A stretch of DNA of 33,650 bases, from positions 1 through 33,650 of the forward strand of contig CAILJY010000078.1 of the NCBI GenBank assembly GCA_903834665.1. Direction: 5' to 3'. How positions within the stretch are numbered: the stretch's first letter is position 1; every line of letters starts with the position of its first letter. Origin of the DNA: an uncultured bacterium. GTDB taxonomy: Bacteria > Patescibacteriota > Minisyncoccia > Phycocordibacterales > UBA9973. The translations under genes and the position numbers were made by a program. This document shows positions 25,884 through 32,778 of the stretch, one piece after another. The notes beneath the pieces were generated by a model, which made no database searches, was not told the origin of the DNA, and saw only the letters and a list, made by a program, of their open reading frames with translations.

Positions 25884-27548
25884 ATGGAAACAAAAAATTG
25901 TCAAAAATGTAGGCAGAATTTTACTCTTGAACAAGATGATTTTTCTTTTTATGAGAAGATGAAAGTGTCAGTACCAAACATTTGTCCAGACTGTCGTTTC
26001 AAAATGCGAGCAATGTGGAGGAATGAAATGACTTTATATTCTGGTCAGGAATGTGAAATGTGTGGGAAGAAGGTTATAACTATTTATAATCCTAAATCAT
26101 CATATATTAAATATTGTCATGATTGTTTTTATTCTGAAAAGTGGAGCCCCAAAGATTATACTAAACCATATGATAAATCAAAAACTTTTTTTGATCAAAT
26201 GGGAGAATTTTTAAAAGAAGTTCCAAAGAATTGCTTGGGTATTTCTACTGGTGATGGTCAAAATATAAATAGTGATTATATAAATATGGCTTCTGGTTGC
26301 AAGAATTGTTATCTTGTTTTTAACACAAGTCCTGCTGAAGAATTATTATACTCAAGAGGTGTAAAAAATGGAACTTTTTCTTCTGATGTATATTTTGGAG
26401 TGAAATTTGAGAATTGTTATGATTGTGTCAGTGTTCAAGAATCAGCTAATGTCTTCTGGGGGCAAAATGTTACAGGTTGTGTTGAATCCTATTTTATATT
26501 AAATGGTAGTGGACTTACAAACTGTTTTGGCTGTGTAAATTTAAGGAACAAAAGTAATTGTTGGTTCAATGAACAATTAACATCAGAAGAATACAAAAAA
26601 AGATTGAGTGAGGTAATGGGTAGTTATACAAAAATTGTGGAAGCTCAGAAAAAGTTTCAAGAATTTTGTTTACAGCATCCACATAGAGAGAATAATAATT
26701 TAAAAACAGTAGATTGTGTAGGAGATTATCTAACAGAATGTAAAAATGTTGTTAACTCTTTTGAAGTTTCTAAATCAGAGAATTGTCGTTATCTTTTTTC
26801 TTCAAAAGTGATAAAGGATTCATTAGGCACTACAGGTTTTGGAACAAAATCAGAACAATTATTGGAAGTAGTTGCCACTGGGTATTGTAGTAATGTAATA
26901 GGTTCATATTGGGCAGAAAATTCTAGTAATATAATGTATTCTTTTGATTTGAGAAATTGTCAGGATTGTATTGGTTGTGATGCATTAAGAAATGGTAAAT
27001 ACTCTATTTTTAATAAAGAATATACAAAAGAAGAATATGAAGAACTTAAAAATCATATAGTGAAAGAACTTATAGCTTTGGGTATTCATGGATTAATGAT
27101 GCCACCAGAGATTGCTCCATTTGCATATAATGAAACAATAGCACAAGATAATATACCCTTAACTAAAGAGGAATCATTATCTCAAGGCTTCAGATGGGAA
27201 GATGACATACAAATGACTAAAGGCAAAGAGACTATACAGTCAAATGAAATAGAAGATAATATAAAAGATATTAAAGATTCTATAACAAGTGAAATATTGA
27301 AATGTATAAATTGTGAGAGGAATTATAAAATTATAGAACAAGAATTATTATTTTATCGAAAGATGAATTTACCAATTCCAAGAAGATGTTTCTATTGTCG
27401 TCATCAAGATAGAATTAAAAGACGAGGGCCTTATAAATTCTGGGATCGCAAGTGTGATCATTGTGATAAAGATATAAAGACAAATTATTCTCCAGAAAGA
27501 AAAGAAATAATTTATTGTGAAAAATGTTATCAACAAGAAGTAATATAA
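25884..27548 (+). CDS. Cysteine-rich double-zinc-ribbon protein, paralog 4
   Basis: The 554-residue product has about 33 cysteines. It has the N-terminal ribbon 'CQKCRQNF..DDFSFYEKMKV..ICPDCR', an extra CxxC pair ('CEMCGKKV' and 'YCHDCFYSEKW') where the paralogs have none, the 'KDYTKPYDKSKTFFDQM' segment, and a Cys/Asn-rich centre ('NCYDCVSVQ', 'NCFGCVNLRNKSNC'). The block 'EIAPFAYNETIAQ' follows, then the C-terminal ribbon 'CINCERNYKI..RCFYCRHQDRIKRR' and the end 'YSPERKEIIYCEKCYQQEV'. The stop codon lies inside a 38-bp palindrome related to the one behind paralog 1. It follows the LTD surface-protein gene by 36 bp. No signal peptide is present and the function is unknown. Confidence 0.82.
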   Translation: METKNCQKCRQNFTLEQDDFSFYEKMKVSVPNICPDCRFKMRAMWRNEMTLYSGQECEMCGKKVITIYNPKSSYIKYCHDCFYSEKWSPKDYTKPYDKSKTFFDQMGEFLKEVPKNCLGISTGDGQNINSDYINMASGCKNCYLVFNTSPAEELLYSRGVKNGTFSSDVYFGVKFENCYDCVSVQESANVFWGQNVTGCVESYFILNGSGLTNCFGCVNLRNKSNCWFNEQLTSEEYKKRLSEVMGSYTKIVEAQKKFQEFCLQHPHRENNNLKTVDCVGDYLTECKNVVNSFEVSKSENCRYLFSSKVIKDSLGTTGFGTKSEQLLEVVATGYCSNVIGSYWAENSSNIMYSFDLRNCQDCIGCDALRNGKYSIFNKEYTKEEYEELKNHIVKELIALGIHGLMMPPEIAPFAYNETIAQDNIPLTKEESLSQGFRWEDDIQMTKGKETIQSNEIEDNIKDIKDSITSEILKCINCERNYKIIEQELLFYRKMNLPIPRRCFYCRHQDRIKRRGPYKFWDRKCDHCDKDIKTNYSPERKEIIYCEKCYQQEVI

Positions 27549-27583
27549 TTACATATATCAGCTATAGCTGATATATGTAATTA
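27546..27583 (+). terminator. 38-bp perfect palindrome overlapping the stop of cysteine-rich paralog 4
   Basis: All bases pair about the centre of AGCTATAGCT; the TAA stop supplies the first three bases. The arms are 19 nt. The right half is nearly the same as the sequence 3' of cysteine-rich paralog 1 (11441-11460), differing by a 2-nt gap and little else. Confidence 0.65.
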
Positions 27584-27592
27584 ATAAAAAAT

Positions 27593-28396
27593 ATGATAAA
27601 AAAACAAAAACAAAATAAAGATACTTCTTGGAATAAAGTTGCAGATTGGTATGATGAGTTATTAAAAAATGATGATAGTTATCAAGCTAAGGTTATATTA
27701 CCCAATTTACTCAGAGTGCTTGATTTAAAAAAGGGGGAGAAGGTTTATGATCTTGCTTGTGGACAAGGTTATTTTGCTAATGTTTTTGCACATATGGGGG
27801 CAGATGTTGTGGCTTCTGATTTATCTAAAAAGTTGATTGAAAAAGCCAAAGAAGAAGTAAAATTTACTTCGCATAGGTCTGACCTAGGCGAAGGGGGAAT
27901 AGCTTTTTATATTACACCCGCTCATCGTGCACAATTTTTGAAAGATAATTCTGTAAATACAGTTGTAATTGTTTTAGCAATTCAGAATATTGAAAATATA
28001 AATGAAGTTCTAGTTGAATGTAAAAGAATTTTAAAAAAAGATGGACGTATAGTTATGGTTTTAAATCATCCAGCTTTTCGTGTGCCACAGGCTAGCGACT
28101 GGATTTTTCAAGATGGAGTACAATCACGAATCGTCTCAAAATATTTATCGGAATCAAAACTTTCAATTGATATGACTCCAGGAGAGAAAAATCTAAAAAA
28201 GAAAATTTCAACTATTTCTTTCCATCGATCACTTCAGTATTATGTTAAATTATTTGCTAAAAATGGTTTTGCAATTACTCGACTCGAAGAATGGATCTCA
28301 CATAAACAAAGTGGTACTGGTCCTCGCCAGCTTGCCGAAGATAAAGCCCGTAAGGAAATCCCAATGTTTATGTGTATAGAAATTAAAAATATTTAA
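27593..28396 (+). CDS. Class I SAM-dependent methyltransferase
   Basis: The 267-residue protein has motif I 'VYDLACGQGYFA' (51-62) for S-adenosylmethionine, the acidic strand 'VVASDLS' (72-78), a post-I/motif II region 'NTVVIVLAIQNIENINEVL' and a motif III-like 'LKKDGRIVMVLNHP'. It resembles the UbiE/Coq5-type methyltransferase fold. The substrate cannot be told. Residues about 91-101 ('FTSHRSDLGEG') are encoded by a near-perfect 27-bp palindrome that looks like an in-frame insertion between two conserved elements. It starts 44 bp after cysteine-rich paralog 4 and ends at a bidirectional terminator. Confidence 0.88.
   Translation: MIKKQKQNKDTSWNKVADWYDELLKNDDSYQAKVILPNLLRVLDLKKGEKVYDLACGQGYFANVFAHMGADVVASDLSKKLIEKAKEEVKFTSHRSDLGEGGIAFYITPAHRAQFLKDNSVNTVVIVLAIQNIENINEVLVECKRILKKDGRIVMVLNHPAFRVPQASDWIFQDGVQSRIVSKYLSESKLSIDMTPGEKNLKKKISTISFHRSLQYYVKLFAKNGFAITRLEEWISHKQSGTGPRQLAEDKARKEIPMFMCIEIKNI
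27867..27893. repeat. Palindromic element inside the methyltransferase gene
   Basis: Thirteen-base arms CTTCGCATAGGTC / GACCTAGGCGAAG pair with one mismatch around a single T. Its G+C content is higher than its surroundings. The core AGGTC-N-GACCT also occurs at 28416-28426 in the terminator downstream. It is translated in frame. Confidence 0.55.
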
Positions 28397-28403
28397 AAAT
28401 AAT

Positions 28404-28438
28404 AAAAAACTGCACAGGTCAGACCTGTGCAGTTTTTT
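28404..28438. terminator. Bidirectional rho-independent terminator
   Basis: A perfect 17-bp-arm palindrome with A6 on the left and T6 on the right and core CTGCACAGG..CCTGTGCAG separates the convergent methyltransferase and MurA-like genes, giving a T-tract on both strands. Confidence 0.9.
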
Positions 28439-29948
28439 ATTTTAAAATTTTAATATCAGCTCCAATAGAATTTAATCGTTCGGCGATTTCTTCATAGCCA
28501 CGATTAATCATATAAACATTGCGTAAAATTGAGGTACCAGGTGCTCCAAGCATACCGATTAGTATTATCATCGCAGGACGGAGAGCGGGAGGGCAAACAA
28601 CTTGAGCTGGCTTTAAGGGTGTCCCACCTTGAATGTAGACCCGGTGTGGATCAGCGAGAGTAATACTCGCTCCGAGCCGATTTAATTCTGTAAAATAAAT
28701 TGCACGATTTTCATAGACCCAGTCATGAATCATTGTCTGACCCTTGGCTTTTATTGCAATTGGAACAAAGAATGGTAGGTTGTCCATATTTATTCCAGGA
28801 TATGGATTTGCATGAATCTTATCTTCAAGAGCTTTTAGTTTTGATGGAAATATTTTTATATCAACGAGATTTGTTCTTTCGTTATATGATTTATATTTTC
28901 GTAAAATTTTATATTTTAATCCCATCCTTTTTAATTTTTCAAGTTCTAAAGATAGAAAATCAATAGGAGAGCGAGTTATTGTGAGTTCAGAATCAGTTGT
29001 TATAGCTGCGGAAATAAACATCATTGATTCTATTGGGTCTTCACTATTATAGTATTCAATATTTTGATTTAAATCTTTTAGTCCATGAATAGTAAGAGTG
29101 CTTGTCCCTATCCCTTCAATTTTAACCCCAAGTTTTTCTAAGAAAAAACATATTTCTTGAACCATATAATTTGCACTCGCAAATTTTATTGTTGTTATTC
29201 CATTTATTTTAGAAGCGGCTATTAAAATATTTTCGCAAGCAGTATCTCCTGCTTCATACATAACAATATCAGCTCTTTTTAGATTAGGAGTCTCAATTAT
29301 ATATTCATTATTTGTAGTTTTTATTTTTACTCCAAAATCGGAAAGAGCATAAGTGTGAGCACTGATAGTTCTTTTTCCAAGCTTACATCCAGAAACATGC
29401 GGAATAGAAAATTTAGGAAGTAAATGTATAAGTGGTCCAATAAGCATTATAACAGAACGGGTTTTAATAGCTGACTCAATATTTATTTTATCGAGAGCTA
29501 ATTTTTGAGGAGGAATTATTTGAACTGAATTTTTATCTATCCATTTTACTGACACCCCAATACTTTCCAAAATTTCAATCACACGGTTTACTTCCTCGAT
29601 GCGAGCAATACCATGAAGAGTTGTTGTTCCTTTATTTAAAAGGGAAGCACAAAGAAGACCAACCGAGCCATTTTTAGAAAAATTTGTTTTTATTGTCCCA
29701 CTTAATTTTTTACCACCCTTAACTTCAAAATCAATTGAACTATTAACTGAAACAATTTTATGGTCAAGAACATTGCTTATTTTTAATAATAATTCTGTGG
29801 TGAAGTTTTGTTCACCTTTTTCCATGCGGGGGATAGAGCTTTGGGAAGTCTCAAGAGCTTTAGCAAAAGCTTCTTGGGTCATCCCGCGACGTTCACGTAA
29901 TTCTTTTATAAAATAACCAATTTTTTGTTGCTCTGTTTGTTTTTTCAT
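28437..29948 (-). CDS. murA: UDP-N-acetylglucosamine 1-carboxyvinyltransferase (MurA-like) fused to an N-terminal XRE helix-turn-helix
   Basis: The 503-residue protein has two parts. Residues about 9-62 form a Cro/CI-type helix-turn-helix ('IKELRERRGMTQEAFAKAL', 'SQSSIPRMEKGEQNF'). Residues about 72-503 form the EPSP-synthase fold of MurA, which transfers enolpyruvate from PEP to UDP-GlcNAc in the first committed step of peptidoglycan synthesis. Catalytic features are present: the K92-N93 pair in 'KTNFSKNGSVG', the PEP-reacting Cys at C188 in 'HVSGCKLGKR', the Asp of 'NPYPGINMDNLPFF', and 'NRGYEEIAERLNSIGA' near the end. A typical MurA is about 420 residues without the HTH. It is divergent from murB across a 165-bp gap containing a long inverted repeat, so the HTH may sense or control this promoter region; that is speculation. 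Confidence 0.88.
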   Translation of the reverse strand: MKKQTEQQKIGYFIKELRERRGMTQEAFAKALETSQSSIPRMEKGEQNFTTELLLKISNVLDHKIVSVNSSIDFEVKGGKKLSGTIKTNFSKNGSVGLLCASLLNKGTTTLHGIARIEEVNRVIEILESIGVSVKWIDKNSVQIIPPQKLALDKINIESAIKTRSVIMLIGPLIHLLPKFSIPHVSGCKLGKRTISAHTYALSDFGVKIKTTNNEYIIETPNLKRADIVMYEAGDTACENILIAASKINGITTIKFASANYMVQEICFFLEKLGVKIEGIGTSTLTIHGLKDLNQNIEYYNSEDPIESMMFISAAITTDSELTITRSPIDFLSLELEKLKRMGLKYKILRKYKSYNERTNLVDIKIFPSKLKALEDKIHANPYPGINMDNLPFFVPIAIKAKGQTMIHDWVYENRAIYFTELNRLGASITLADPHRVYIQGGTPLKPAQVVCPPALRPAMIILIGMLGAPGTSILRNVYMINRGYEEIAERLNSIGADIKILK

Positions 29949-29959
29949 ATTTTAATTTA

Positions 29960-30058
29960 AAGAGTTTCATATATTAAAATTTTACTCATTTATCCCTACC
30001 TCGCTTCGCTCGGCGCGCGCCCACACCTATTCGTAAAATTTTAATATATGAACCTCTT
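29960..30058. repeat. 26-bp inverted repeat flanking a G+C-rich 47-bp core
   Basis: The left arm (29960-29985) and right arm (30033-30058) are reverse complements except for one position. The arms are A+T-rich (ATATATTAAAATTTTAC). The core (29986-30032) holds CGCTTCGCTCGGCGCGCGCC, which is strikingly unlike the surroundings. The element fills most of the divergent gap between the MurA-like gene and murB. It could be a small non-autonomous mobile element, a cruciform or an operator region. Confidence 0.6.
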
Positions 30059-30075
30059 CTCTTGTTAATAATATA

Positions 30076-30105
30076 TTGTATATTTTATCTCATATATGAT
30101 ATAAT
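30076..30105 (+). promoter_or_regulatory. Promoter of murB (TTGTAT-18-TATAAT)
   Basis: TTGTAT is at 30076-30081 and TATAAT at 30100-30105. The ATG at 30114 is 8 nt beyond the -10, so the mRNA would be leaderless or nearly so. Confidence 0.6.
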
Positions 30106-30113
30106 TGCAATAT

Positions 30114-31145
30114 ATGGAAATACAAGAATATGTGGATATCAAAAATTATTCAACTTTTAAAATAGGAGGCCAGTTTCGCTATTTTGTAGTTATTTCATCC
30201 ATAGAAGAACTTTCACAAATCTACGTTATCGCGCGTGAAGATGTAAAATATAAAAACACTCCAATTTTTATATTAGGGGGAGGATCTAATATTGTTTTTT
30301 CTGATGGAGTTATAAATGTTGTAGCTTTAAAAATTGAAATTAAGGGTTTTGAAATTATAAATGAAACAGATGAATATCTTGATATAAGGGTAGGAGCTGG
30401 TGAAAATTGGGATGATTTCGTGAAGAGATCAGTAGAGATGAATTTATCTGGGGTAGAAGCAATGTCTATTATTCCTGGCACTGTGGGGGCGGGCCCAGTC
30501 CAAAATGTCGGGGCTTATGGGGTAGAAGTCAAAGATATTATTTTGAACGTTGAAGTCTTTGATAAAAATATAAATGAATTTAAGATTCTTTCAAATCTAG
30601 ATTGCAAATTTGGATATAGGGATAGTATTTTTAAAAATGAAGAAAAAGATAGATATATTATAACTTATGTAATTTATCGTCTTTCTAAAAAAGAACCAAG
30701 GATCCCCAATTATCCAGATGTTCTTAAATATTTTGCAGATAAAAATCTTTTAAATCCAAGCTTAGAAAACATAAGAGAAGCTATTATTTTTATAAGGAAT
30801 AGTAAATTACCAGATTTTAGAAGATTACCTAACGTTGGATCTTTTTTTAAAAATCCAATCATTGAAAATATCTTAGCAGATAAATTAAAGGAAAATTATT
30901 TAAATATTAAAATTTTTCCAATAGACGAGAATTATTCGAAAATTCCTGCTGGCTGGCTTATTGAGAATGCTGAGTTAAAAGGGAAGTCATTTGGCAATAT
31001 TTCTGTTTATGATAAAAGTGCGCTTGTTCTAGTCAACAACAATAATGCTAGTTTTGATGACTTAATTTATGCAAAGAATGAAATAATCAAAATAGTTTTT
31101 GATAAATTTAAAATAACCTTAGAACAAGAGCCTGAGATTGTATAA
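30114..31145 (+). CDS. murB: UDP-N-acetylenolpyruvoylglucosamine reductase
   Basis: The ATG at 30114 is preferred over a TTG three codons upstream because the TTG overlaps the -10 box. The 343-residue flavoenzyme reduces the MurA product to UDP-MurNAc with NADPH and FAD. FAD-domain motifs are 'NYSTFKIGGQ', 'FILGGGSNIVFSDG' and 'SIIPGTVGAGPVQNVGAYG'. Catalytic residues of the family are visible: R169 in 'YRDS', S243 in 'GSFFKNP' and E341 in the C-terminal 'EPEIV'. The length is near that of the E. coli enzyme. It is divergent from the MurA-like gene and followed by tRNA-Leu on the other strand, with back-to-back hairpins between them. Confidence 0.95.
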   Translation: MEIQEYVDIKNYSTFKIGGQFRYFVVISSIEELSQIYVIAREDVKYKNTPIFILGGGSNIVFSDGVINVVALKIEIKGFEIINETDEYLDIRVGAGENWDDFVKRSVEMNLSGVEAMSIIPGTVGAGPVQNVGAYGVEVKDIILNVEVFDKNINEFKILSNLDCKFGYRDSIFKNEEKDRYIITYVIYRLSKKEPRIPNYPDVLKYFADKNLLNPSLENIREAIIFIRNSKLPDFRRLPNVGSFFKNPIIENILADKLKENYLNIKIFPIDENYSKIPAGWLIENAELKGKSFGNISVYDKSALVLVNNNNASFDDLIYAKNEIIKIVFDKFKITLEQEPEIV

Positions 31146-31164
31146 TTGATTTTAAGTTAAAAAA

Positions 31165-31198
31165 TTACAATTTAGAAATGGCCGTTTCTAAATTGTAA
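31165..31198 (+). terminator. Terminator hairpin of murB
   Basis: A perfect 14-bp stem, TTACAATTTAGAAA / TTTCTAAATTGTAA, with loop TGGCCG begins 19 bp after the murB stop. Confidence 0.6.
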
Positions 31199-31228
31199 AA
31201 TGACTAAATTTAAAAATTTAGTCATTTT
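31197..31228 (-). terminator. Terminator hairpin of tRNA-Leu
   Basis: A perfect 14-bp stem, AAAATGACTAAATT / AATTTAGTCATTTT, with a 4-nt loop lies 6 bp beyond the 3' end of the minus-strand tRNA and abuts the murB hairpin. Confidence 0.6.
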
Positions 31229-31234
31229 AGTTTG

Positions 31235-31316
31235 TGCCGGAGGAGGGACTCGAACCCTCAAGTCTTACGACACGCGATTTTGAGTCGCGCATGGTTACCA
31301 ATTTCATCACTCCGGC
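31235..31316 (-). tRNA. tRNA-Leu (anticodon CAA)
   Basis: The 82-nt class II tRNA has acceptor stem GCCGGAG / CTCCGGC, anticodon stem CGCGA / TCGCG around loop CTCAAAA (anticodon CAA), a long variable arm (TGTCGTAAGACTT) and T-arm GAGGG-TTCGAGT-CCCTC. The discriminator is A, as expected for leucine. CCA is not encoded. Confidence 0.95.
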
Positions 31317-31354
31317 AAATACATGGCTAGTATACCAAATTTCTGCCAAAATGC

Positions 31355-31360
31355 TAGAAT
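31355..31360 (+). promoter_or_regulatory. -10 box (TAGAAT) of alr
   Basis: TAGAAT ends 8 nt before the alr ATG, repeating the leaderless spacing seen elsewhere. The -35 is weak. Confidence 0.4.
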
Positions 31361-31368
31361 ACTAAAAT

Positions 31369-32505
31369 ATGCAGAAAAATTTACCGCTTTCATATATAGA
31401 GATTTCGAAAGAAAATTTGATCCATAATATCAAACAGTTTAGAAGTTTGGTAGGGGAAAAGACAAAAATTGCTTCTGTAATAAAAGCCAATGCTTATGGT
31501 TATGGGGATTGTGAGGTTGCTCGCATAATCGCTCCTTATACTGATTATTTTCAAGTAGATAGTATCGAAGAATTGGAAAGAGTGAGAAATGTAACAAAAA
31601 AACCAATTTTAGTTTTTGGTTATTTAAATGAGGATGGAATAAAAAGAGCAATAAAATTAAATGCAATTATTTCAGCTTTTGATCTTATTCACCTTTTAAA
31701 AATAAATTATATTTCTGGACTTTTGAAGAAAAAGACAAAAGTTCATGTTGCGATAGATTCATATCTTGGACGAGAAGGAATTATGCCTTCACAAATTGAA
31801 AATTTTATAATTGAAATTAAAAAATTAAAGAATATTGAACTTGATGGGGTTTATTCTCATTTTGCCAATATTGAGGATACAATGAATTTTACTCATGCAG
31901 AGAAACAAATTGATATGTACCATAAATATGTAGAAATCTTTAGACAGAATGGATATATAAATATAAATACTCATATTTCTGCTACCTCTGGAATTCTTGT
32001 TTATGAAAAAGGAAATAGTTTACATAATATTGTTCGTCTTGGGATAGGTCTTTATGGTATGTGGCCAAGTGAGCATTTACAATTTTTAAATAAAAAGAAA
32101 ATAGTTTTAAAACAAGTGATGAAATGGATTACTCATGTTGCTCAAGTTAAAATTCTTCCAGCCAATCATCCAATAGGTTATGGGTTAACTTTCATAACAA
32201 AAAAAATCACAAAGATTGCAGTAATTCCACAAGGTTATGCTGATGGCTTGCCTAGATTATTGTCTAATAATGGTGAAGTTTTAATAAAGGGTAAGAAAGC
32301 AAAGATTTTGGGGCGTGTAGCCATGAATATGATTGTGGTGGATGTTTCAAATATAAAAGATATTATGCCTGATGATGAAGTTGTGATTTTAGGAGAACAA
32401 GGGAAAGGTAAGATAACTGCTGAACAAATAGCTAAAGAGTCAAATACTATAAATTATGAGGCCACAACGCGCATAAGTGCCTTATTGCCAAGGGTTATAA
32501 AATAA
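31369..32505 (+). CDS. alr: Alanine racemase
   Basis: The 378-residue PLP enzyme interconverts L- and D-alanine for peptidoglycan. The PLP lysine is K39 in 'SVIKANAYGYG'. The TIM-barrel strands include 'VHVAIDSYLGREGI' and 'ELDGVYSHFANIED', followed by 'RLGIGLYGMWPS'. The catalytic Tyr is Y271 in 'HPIGYGLTF', and the C-terminal domain holds 'IPQGYADGLPR' and 'ILGRVAMNMIVVDVS'. It is full length for the family. Together with the MurA-like gene and murB it forms a cell-wall precursor cluster, although each gene seems to have its own promoter. Confidence 0.96.
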   Translation: MQKNLPLSYIEISKENLIHNIKQFRSLVGEKTKIASVIKANAYGYGDCEVARIIAPYTDYFQVDSIEELERVRNVTKKPILVFGYLNEDGIKRAIKLNAIISAFDLIHLLKINYISGLLKKKTKVHVAIDSYLGREGIMPSQIENFIIEIKKLKNIELDGVYSHFANIEDTMNFTHAEKQIDMYHKYVEIFRQNGYININTHISATSGILVYEKGNSLHNIVRLGIGLYGMWPSEHLQFLNKKKIVLKQVMKWITHVAQVKILPANHPIGYGLTFITKKITKIAVIPQGYADGLPRLLSNNGEVLIKGKKAKILGRVAMNMIVVDVSNIKDIMPDDEVVILGEQGKGKITAEQIAKESNTINYEATTRISALLPRVIK

Positions 32506-32507
32506 GG

Positions 32508-32536
32508 TTGCTTTTTTAGGTCTTTTATAGTATTGT
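32508..32536 (+). promoter_or_regulatory. Promoter of rpmG (TTGCTT-17-TATTGT)
   Basis: TTGCTT at 32508-32513 and TATTGT at 32531-32536 have 17-bp spacing. The rpmG ATG is 7 nt downstream. Confidence 0.45.
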
Positions 32537-32543
32537 ATATGAC

Positions 32544-32708
32544 ATGTCACAAGATAGACTTTTAAAACTTAAGTGTACTACTTGCAAGAATGGTAATTAT
32601 TTTACAAGTAAAAATAAAAAATTAGTTACAAAAAAACTTGAACTGAAGAAGTTTTGTAAAACTTGCAAAAAGAACGTTAAACACAAAGAAGCAAAAATTA
32701 CAGGTTAA
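32544..32708 (+). CDS. rpmG: 50S ribosomal protein L33
   Basis: The 54-codon gene starts at ATG 32544 and ends in TAA 32706-32708. The product begins 'MSQDRLLKLKCTTCKNGNYF' and contains the L33 zinc-binding pair: CTTC (11-14) and CKTC (38-41) near 'LELKKFCKTCKKNVKHKE'. Length and composition (very Lys-rich) fit the small L33 family, the zinc-binding form. The stop codon falls inside a 36-bp terminator palindrome. Confidence 0.93.
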   Translation: MSQDRLLKLKCTTCKNGNYFTSKNKKLVTKKLELKKFCKTCKKNVKHKEAKITG

Positions 32709-32742
32709 ATTTAAAAATCCCCAATTGGGGATTTTTAAATTT
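32707..32742. terminator. 36-bp perfect palindromic terminator after rpmG
   Basis: The arms pair completely about CCCCAATTGGGG at 32719-32730, with A- and T-rich flanks. It overlaps the last two bases of the rpmG stop codon. Confidence 0.85.
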
Positions 32743-32755
32743 TGAATTCATTTGA

Positions 32756-32761
32756 TATAAT
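32756..32761 (+). promoter_or_regulatory. -10 box (TATAAT) of the HTH-protein gene
   Basis: A perfect TATAAT lies 17 nt before the first ATG (32779) and 29 nt before an in-frame alternative ATG (32791). The leader is longer than at neighbouring genes. Confidence 0.45.
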
Positions 32762-32778
32762 GTTATGTAGCCCTTTAT

